10,490 nt of DNA from Lachnoclostridium sp. (GTDB lineage Bacteria; Bacillota_A; Clostridia; Lachnospirales; Lachnospiraceae). Position 1 is the first letter of the stretch; each line of letters begins with the position of its first letter. Shown here piece by piece: positions 7,277 to 10,490 of the stretch. Location: contig SVDR01000072.1 in the NCBI GenBank assembly GCA_015057755.1, positions 1-10,490 of the forward strand, written 5' to 3'. The notes beneath the pieces were generated by a model, which did no database searches, was not told where the DNA came from, and saw only the letters and a program-made list of their open reading frames with translations. The translations under genes and the position numbers were made by a program.

Positions 7277-7571
7277 AATCTCACGCGGTACCACTCTATT
7301 TCATACATTCGAATCCTGCACCAATCTCCGCTGTACAGTCTTCGTATCTCGTATGCGCTCATCTCCTGTTAACGGTCGGACCGGCACTGCCTACACAAAT
7401 TATCGCGCTTCATCTCCGGCCAGCCGGCTCCGCTCACGCATATCCTTCAGCATGCTACTCAAAGGCGAGTTCAAAAGTTTCCAAAATCCGCCTCGCACCA
7501 TCCGGCGGCTCTCTGTATTTCTTTCACTTTCTACTATTCCTTCTCAAAGTATTTCTGTCGTTTTACAACTG
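7232..7571 (-). ncRNA. Leucine T-box riboswitch (leuS leader)
   Basis: The transcribed leader of leuS, about 340 bases, senses uncharged tRNA-Leu. Seen on the minus strand: the T-box sequence AGAGTGGTACCGCG (7284-7297), whose TGG pairs with the tRNA 3' end. The antiterminator is formed by AGAG (7294-7297) with CTCT (7260-7263) and CGTG (7282-7285) with CACG (7265-7268), competing with the terminator at 7232-7276. In Stem I, GGTGCGAGGCGG and the specifier-loop context GAA-CTC-GCC put the specifier codon CTC (Leu) at 7467-7469. The Leu specifier agrees with the downstream gene. Exact Stem II/III pairings were not worked out. Confidence 0.95.
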
Positions 7572-7577
7572 TCTCAT

Positions 7578-7606
7578 AATTTATCACAATAAAGCGAATC
7601 TGTCAA
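7578..7606 (-). promoter_or_regulatory. Promoter of the leuS T-box transcript
   Basis: TTGACA (7601-7606, 6/6) and TAAATT (7578-7583, 4/6) with a 17-base spacer. A TG one base before the -10 hexamer makes it an extended -10 promoter. The start is expected near 7571. It is divergent from the hydrogenase promoter. Confidence 0.8.
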
Positions 7607-7654
7607 GTCAAAGAAGATTTGATGAAATCTATCAAACGCTACGCCAAATGCTAA

Positions 7655-7682
7655 TTGTAAATATGGATAAATCTGCTATAAT
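7655..7682 (+). promoter_or_regulatory. Promoter of the [FeFe]-hydrogenase gene
   Basis: TTGTAA (7655-7660, 4/6), a 16-base spacer and a perfect TATAAT (7677-7682) preceded by TGC, an extended -10. The expected start is near 7689, giving a leader of about 79 bases. The 9-mer TAATTGTAA occurs twice, at 7652-7660 over the -35 and at 7679-7687 over the -10. Confidence 0.75.
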
Positions 7683-7704
7683 TGTAATGTATAAAATTCA
7701 GGTG

Positions 7705-7737
7705 ACTGTCATGAGCCCCTTGCGTGCTTATGATAGT
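7705..7737 (+). promoter_or_regulatory. Leader hairpin upstream of the hydrogenase gene
   Basis: ACTGTCAT (7705-7712) can pair with ATGATAGT (7730-7737) over 8 bp with one G-U wobble and a 17-base loop. The stem covers the start codon of the possible leader peptide at 7711. It is a weak fold; a regulatory role is speculative. Confidence 0.3.
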
Positions 7738-7761
7738 GCCGATGATAAAACAGGAGGTTAA
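7711..7761 (+). CDS. Possible 16-residue leader peptide before the hydrogenase
   Basis: ATG at 7711-7713 opens a 16-codon frame, MSPLRAYDSADDKTGG, ending at TAA 7759-7761, seven bases before the hydrogenase ATG. AGGTG (7700-7704) sits six bases upstream as a plausible ribosome binding site. The last two sense codons, GGA GGT, are the hydrogenase's own Shine-Dalgarno sequence, so a ribosome finishing this frame would cover or expose the hydrogenase start. It lies wholly inside the expected leader transcript. It may be chance; no known leader peptide is recognised. Confidence 0.3.
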   Translation: MSPLRAYDSADDKTGG

Positions 7762-7767
7762 TATCGT

Positions 7768-9291
7768 ATGAGAGGATTAGAGACACGAATTCAAGAAATA
7801 CGACATAGAATATTCAGCGAGGTAGCCCGTATGGCTTATGACACCGAGTCTGAGGTAGGAAAACGAATTGAAGAACTCCCGTATAAAATCATACCAGGTG
7901 AAATCGGAAATTACAGACATGATGTATTTTTAGAGCGTGCGATTGTTGGTGAACGTCTTCGTCTTGCCATGGGACTTCCGTGCAGAACAGCAGCGGAGCA
8001 TGCACCACTTTCTGCTAATATCGAAGAAGCAGATAAACCGGAAACATACTACACACCGCCGTTAATCAATGTGATCAAATTCGCTTGTAACGCATGTCCG
8101 GAAAAAAGAGTAATCGTAACGGAGGGATGTCAGCATTGTCTGGCTCATCCATGCGTAGAGGTATGTCCTAAGAATGCGGTTTCCATCGATCCAAACACGG
8201 GAAGATCAGTCATTGATCAGGAAAAATGTATCCAGTGCGGTCAGTGTGTGAATGCATGCTCCTATAATGCGATCATCAAACAAGAACGTCCATGTGCAGC
8301 AGCTTGCGGTGTGGATGCGATTAAATCTGATGAAAATGGCCGCGCACATATTGATCCTGATAAGTGTGTGTCCTGTGGTCAGTGCCTTGTAAATTGTCCG
8401 TTTGGCGCAATTGCTGATAAATCCCAGATTTTCCAGGTCATCCGCGCAATTCAGGCCGGTGAACGTGTATATGCGGCTGTGGCTCCAGCTTTTGTTGGTC
8501 AGTTTGGCCCGAAAGTAACACCTGGCAAGCTCCGTGCGGCAATGAAACAGCTTGGTTTTGCAGATGTATTTGAAGTGGCTATTGGCGCAGACCTTTGTAC
8601 AGTACAAGAAGCGGAGGATTTTGTAAAAGAAGTTCCTGAAGAAATTCCATTTATGGCAACCTCCTGCTGTCCTGCATGGGCTATGATGGCGAAGAAACTA
8701 TTCCCAGAGCAGGCAAAATGTATTTCGATGGCACTGACACCAATGGTATTAACAGCCAGACTGATCAAACACCATCATCCAAATGCAAAGGTTGTCTTTA
8801 TAGGTCCTTGTGCAGCGAAAAAGCTGGAGGCCATGAGGAAAAGCGTGCGAAGCGAGGTAGATTTTGTCCTTACATATGAGGAAATGGATGGAATCTTCGA
8901 TGCGAAACAGGTAGATATTGAAAATATCGCGGAAGATCCGACCGGTGTAAACGATGCATCCGCAGACGGCCGTAACTTTGCAGTGTCCGGAGGCGTGGCA
9001 ACTGCGGTTGTAAATGTAATCAAGGAACGTTATCCGGATATGGAGATCAAAGTTGAAAAAGCGGAAGGTCTTCGAGATTGTAAGAAATTAATGACGCTTG
9101 CCAAAGCCGGAAAATATAACGGATATTTGTTAGAAGGCATGGCATGTCCGGGAGGATGCGTCGGCGGTGCAGGAACCATGCAAGCGATCAAGAAGTCCCA
9201 GGTGGCAGTCAACCAATATGCTGCTAAAGCCGGTCATAAAAAGGCAGATGAAACGAAATATATAGATGAATTAAATAAGCTTGTGGAATAA
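7768..9291 (+). CDS. Monomeric [FeFe]-hydrogenase (group B-like) with ferredoxin-type clusters
   Basis: Iron-only hydrogenase, reversible 2H+ + 2e- to H2, probably exchanging electrons with ferredoxin in the cytoplasm. It has 507 residues. Seen: an N-terminal helical region (1-75) and 16 cysteines at 107-210 in CxxC, CxxCxxxxCxxxCP and CxxCxxCxxxC patterns, enough for up to four [4Fe-4S] clusters. The H-cluster domain (about 230-475) has L1 TSCCPAW (298-304), L2 GPCAAKKLE (347-354) and L3 EGMACPGGCVGGAGTM (456-471). All four H-cluster cysteines (301, 348, 460, 464) and the proton-relay Cys300 are present, so it should be catalytic, not merely sensory. L2 has Gly for the usual Met and L3 ends GGAGTM rather than GGGQP, as I recall for group B enzymes. 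There is no C-terminal small-subunit domain. AGGAGG lies ten bases before the ATG. It is monocistronic; maturases are not in the window. Confidence 0.93.
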   Translation: MRGLETRIQEIRHRIFSEVARMAYDTESEVGKRIEELPYKIIPGEIGNYRHDVFLERAIVGERLRLAMGLPCRTAAEHAPLSANIEEADKPETYYTPPLINVIKFACNACPEKRVIVTEGCQHCLAHPCVEVCPKNAVSIDPNTGRSVIDQEKCIQCGQCVNACSYNAIIKQERPCAAACGVDAIKSDENGRAHIDPDKCVSCGQCLVNCPFGAIADKSQIFQVIRAIQAGERVYAAVAPAFVGQFGPKVTPGKLRAAMKQLGFADVFEVAIGADLCTVQEAEDFVKEVPEEIPFMATSCCPAWAMMAKKLFPEQAKCISMALTPMVLTARLIKHHHPNAKVVFIGPCAAKKLEAMRKSVRSEVDFVLTYEEMDGIFDAKQVDIENIAEDPTGVNDASADGRNFAVSGGVATAVVNVIKERYPDMEIKVEKAEGLRDCKKLMTLAKAGKYNGYLLEGMACPGGCVGGAGTMQAIKKSQVAVNQYAAKAGHKKADETKYIDELNKLVE

Positions 9292-9307
9292 TAACTGCAC
9301 AAATAAG

Positions 9308-9353
9308 AAAAGCGTACTGATTATGGATATGGTTCCTTAATCAATACGCTTTT
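9308..9353. terminator. Bidirectional terminator shared by the hydrogenase and the convergent small gene
   Basis: AAAAGCGTA and TACGCTTTT (9308-9316, 9345-9353) form the base of a stem continued, after one mismatch, by TGATTA/TAATCA (9318-9323, 9338-9343), with a 14-base loop. The plus strand continues TTTTCATTTATTTT, and the minus strand shows TTTTCTTATTTG, so it can serve both convergent units. It begins 17 bases after the hydrogenase stop and 4 bases from the stop of the minus-strand gene. Confidence 0.88.
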
Positions 9354-9356
9354 CAT

Positions 9357-9509
9357 TTATTTTGTCTCTGCTATTGTCTCTATTGCTACGCTGCTCTGCA
9401 TCGCCGCCTGCTCTTTCATCGCCACGCGATCCTCAAGAGCGGCCATTGTGCCGTAGATACCAAGGAGTGCCAGCACAATTGCTGCCAAACGTCTCTGTCC
9501 TTTTGTCAT
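9357..9509 (-). CDS. Small single-pass membrane protein, 50 residues
   Basis: Not recognised as a known family. ATG at 9507-9509 opens a 50-codon frame to TAA 9357-9359. The protein starts MTKGQRRLAA, continues with one hydrophobic segment (about 8-23, LAAIVLALLGIYGTMA), and ends in a charged, Ala/Gln/Glu-rich tail (24-50) that could be helical. This predicts one membrane helix with a basic N-terminus inside. GAAGAGGA stands about eight bases upstream as a good ribosome binding site, and the frame ends four bases before a bidirectional terminator, both supporting a real gene. It lies 59 bp downstream of the 117-residue membrane protein on the same strand with no clear promoter between, so the two are probably cotranscribed. 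The function is unknown. Confidence 0.6.
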   Translation of the reverse strand: MTKGQRRLAAIVLALLGIYGTMAALEDRVAMKEQAAMQSSVAIETIAETK

Positions 9510-9568
9510 AATAGTATCCTCTTCTTTTTCTGATTCTCGATTCCTATGATGTATTTACCGCCGGATTA

Positions 9569-9922
9569 CTAGCCAAGCATCATTTTCTTAACAATCTTGT
9601 CCACAAGCCAGCCGACAAACATGCCGATAATCCCACCGCCGATATACATCACTGCATAAAATCCCCATCCGATCAAATCCGGGAGATTCAGCCAGTACTG
9701 AGGAATAAATGCAACAAGGCAAAGAAGCGGATATAACCACTTGAAGCCTTCACGAAGGCCAACAACAAATCCAATGAGCATTGATGCAATCGGAATTACT
9801 ACTCCCATGATAAATACAGAAATCTCATCACTGACCATAAACAGCGGGCCACCATAATAAAACATCAGAGTTACCATCCAATATGGAAGAACCTGATTAA
9901 ACTGCGCTTTTAATTTATCCAT
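9569..9922 (-). CDS. Hypothetical multi-pass membrane protein, 117 residues
   Basis: Family not recognised. Very hydrophobic, with about four predicted membrane segments (near 13-30, 34-56, 61-77 and 83-107), short charged loops such as GLREGFKW (55-62), and a basic C-terminus DKIVKKMMLG. Gly-rich helices (YIGGGIIGMFVGW, 93-105) suggest tight helix packing. The start MDKLKAQFNQVLPYW at 9920-9922 is chosen because AAAGGA lies eight bases upstream; an in-frame ATG ten codons earlier at 9950-9952 lacks a comparable site. A near-consensus promoter lies about 50 bp upstream, and the 50-residue membrane protein follows on the same strand. The role is unknown; a partnership with the 50-residue protein is inferred from position only. 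Confidence 0.8.
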   Translation of the reverse strand: MDKLKAQFNQVLPYWMVTLMFYYGGPLFMVSDEISVFIMGVVIPIASMLIGFVVGLREGFKWLYPLLCLVAFIPQYWLNLPDLIGWGFYAVMYIGGGIIGMFVGWLVDKIVKKMMLG

Positions 9923-9971
9923 AAGTATTATCCTTTCCAAAACTCTGTTCAAAAACAGACCATCAAAGGTA

Positions 9972-10000
9972 ATTATACTTGCTTTAAGTGATTAAGTCAA
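9972..10000 (-). promoter_or_regulatory. Promoter of the small membrane-protein unit
   Basis: TTGACT (9995-10000, 5/6) and TATAAT (9972-9977, 6/6) with a 17-base spacer on the minus strand. The expected start is near 9965, about 43 bases before the ATG. It is divergent from the promoter at 10047-10075, with 46 bp between the two -35 boxes. Confidence 0.85.
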
Positions 10001-10046
10001 GGAAAGGAAAATAATGTCCTTCCAACTCCGGCAGTTTTACCAACCA

Positions 10047-10075
10047 TTGAAGCATACAGAAAAACATGGTAAAAT
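10047..10075 (+). promoter_or_regulatory. Promoter of the 61-residue gene
   Basis: TTGAAG (10047-10052, 4/6), a 17-base spacer, and TAAAAT (10070-10075, 5/6) with an extended TGG just before it. The expected start is near 10082, about 36 bases ahead of the TTG start codon. Confidence 0.7.
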
Positions 10076-10117
10076 GAATCGAACGACAAATAAGATCTTG
10101 AATGAGGCGGTGAGATA

Positions 10118-10303
10118 TTGGCAAAGCACGAATTTGGTATTATGCAGAATGCTCCAAAACCAGGAGAAAGATATGATGAATATGAGCCGCAGAAATATCT
10201 CTGCATTTCTGTTGATGATAACTATGTAGAAAAACAAGCATTCATAGCAGTTATCAAAGATATTGCTGAATTAAATGTGGATTTCATTGAGCAAATAAAA
10301 TAG
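10118..10303 (+). CDS. Short hypothetical protein, possibly 3'-truncated (61 residues, TTG start)
   Basis: Starts at TTG 10118-10120 with GAGGCGG about seven bases upstream and a promoter about 45 bp upstream. The N-terminal half, AKHEFGIMQNAPKPGERYDE followed by YEPQKYLCISVDDNYVE, resembles from memory a conserved hypothetical protein of about 100 residues widespread in Lachnospiraceae; this is recollection, not a search result. In that family I recall a Trp/His-containing second half; here the tail (KQAFIAVIKDIAELNVDFIEQIK in two parts, 39-50 and 51-61) ends early and looks different. The TAG stop lies two bases before a long palindrome and may even fall in its weakly paired extension, so truncation by that element is possible. 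It is soluble and acidic, with no signal peptide. The function is unknown. Confidence 0.65.
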   Translation: MAKHEFGIMQNAPKPGERYDEYEPQKYLCISVDDNYVEKQAFIAVIKDIAELNVDFIEQIK

Positions 10304-10304
10304 T

Positions 10305-10485
10305 ATATCTGTAGAAAAACCATACTATCTCCAAATACGGTTGACTACCTTTGCTTCGATGCAATTTTATCCGACTGTAGTCGGTCGCGATAAAAGCATT
10401 TGCGACCTTTATACAGTCGAAAATCTTTCGAAGCGCAGTCGTCCAACCTATCATTGGAGATATGTATGGTTTTTCTATCAGATAT
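10305..10485. repeat. About 181-bp imperfect palindrome, MITE-like element or structured RNA
   Basis: The outer arms 10305-10334 and 10454-10485 are inverted copies: ATATCTG, then TAGAAAAACCATAC, then TATCTCCAA, with only one extra A at each junction in the right copy. Inside, further pairings stack in order: GGTTGAC (10339-10345) with 10441-10448 (one bulge), GCTTCGA (10353-10359) with 10428-10434, ATTTT (10364-10368) with 10420-10424, CGACTGTA (10372-10379) with 10412-10419, and GGTCGC (10383-10388) with GCGACC (10402-10407). The whole element can therefore fold into one long hairpin with a 13-base apical loop. No reading frame of note lies inside. It could be a miniature inverted-repeat transposable element, an intergenic repeat or a structured RNA. 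Weak pairing continues to the window edge, so the right end may be incomplete. Confidence 0.8.
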
Positions 10486-10490
10486 TATAT

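Noticed and set aside
4658..7459. The 11-mer AGCATGCTACT occurs both in the rpiR promoter region (4658-4668) and in the leuS T-box leader (7449-7459)
   Set aside because: In the leader it is part of T-box Stem I. A shared 11-mer with a palindromic core is probably chance, and no common regulator is indicated.
7197..7592. 131-codon plus-strand frame across the leuS leader
   Set aside because: This region is fully explained by the minus-strand T-box RNA; the frame has no ribosome binding site and a random-looking product.
10014..10229. 71-codon plus-strand frame starting MSFQLRQFYQ
   Set aside because: Its ATG lies upstream of the clear promoter at 10047-10075, and the frame overlaps the better-supported 61-residue gene, which has a ribosome binding site and family-like sequence.

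Overview
The window looks like a chromosomal segment from an anaerobic, low-to-moderate-GC Gram-positive bacterium of the class Clostridia, most likely Lachnospiraceae. The reasons are strong AGGAGG-type ribosome binding sites, near-consensus sigma-A promoters, a T-box leader in front of leuS, a Gram-positive style lipoprotein substrate-binding protein, and a stand-alone multi-cluster [FeFe]-hydrogenase. The genus cannot be named from the sequence alone.

Layout. Positions 1-3597, minus strand: an oligopeptide/dipeptide ABC import operon, read from right to left. It has a consensus promoter (about 3569-3597), a leader with two hairpins, the lipoprotein binding protein (1872-3476), an intercistronic stem-loop (1802-1831), the DppB-type permease (791-1720) and the DppC-type permease (1-779, cut by the window edge). 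The ATPase genes are presumably beyond the left edge. Positions 3748-4718, minus: a MurR/RpiR-family regulator (HTH plus SIS domain) with its own promoter. It sits immediately upstream of the transporter operon and is the obvious candidate for its regulator. Positions 4729-7606, minus: leuS, with a strong terminator hairpin behind it and a complete leucine T-box leader (specifier CTC) and promoter in front.

Positions 7652-9353, plus: divergently from leuS, a promoter, a short leader that could encode a 16-residue peptide, and a 507-residue [FeFe]-hydrogenase whose H-cluster motifs are of the less common (group B-like) kind, closed by a bidirectional terminator. Positions 9357-10000, minus: a two-gene unit of small membrane proteins (117 and 50 residues) with a near-perfect promoter. 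The 50-residue gene is short but has a good ribosome binding site and shares the hydrogenase terminator. Positions 10047-10303, plus: a short gene (61 residues, TTG start) with its own promoter. From 10305 to 10485 the window ends in an imperfect palindrome of about 181 bp that can fold almost end to end into one long hairpin. It starts two bases after the last gene's stop codon and is the most unusual feature here.

The genes do not form one pathway. They are a peptide or muropeptide uptake locus with its regulator, a housekeeping synthetase under amino-acid control, a fermentative hydrogen-metabolism enzyme, and poorly known small genes. I see no CRISPR array, phage module, transposase or defence system. 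The best candidates for something undescribed are the terminal palindrome, the possible leader peptide of the hydrogenase, and the small membrane-protein pair.
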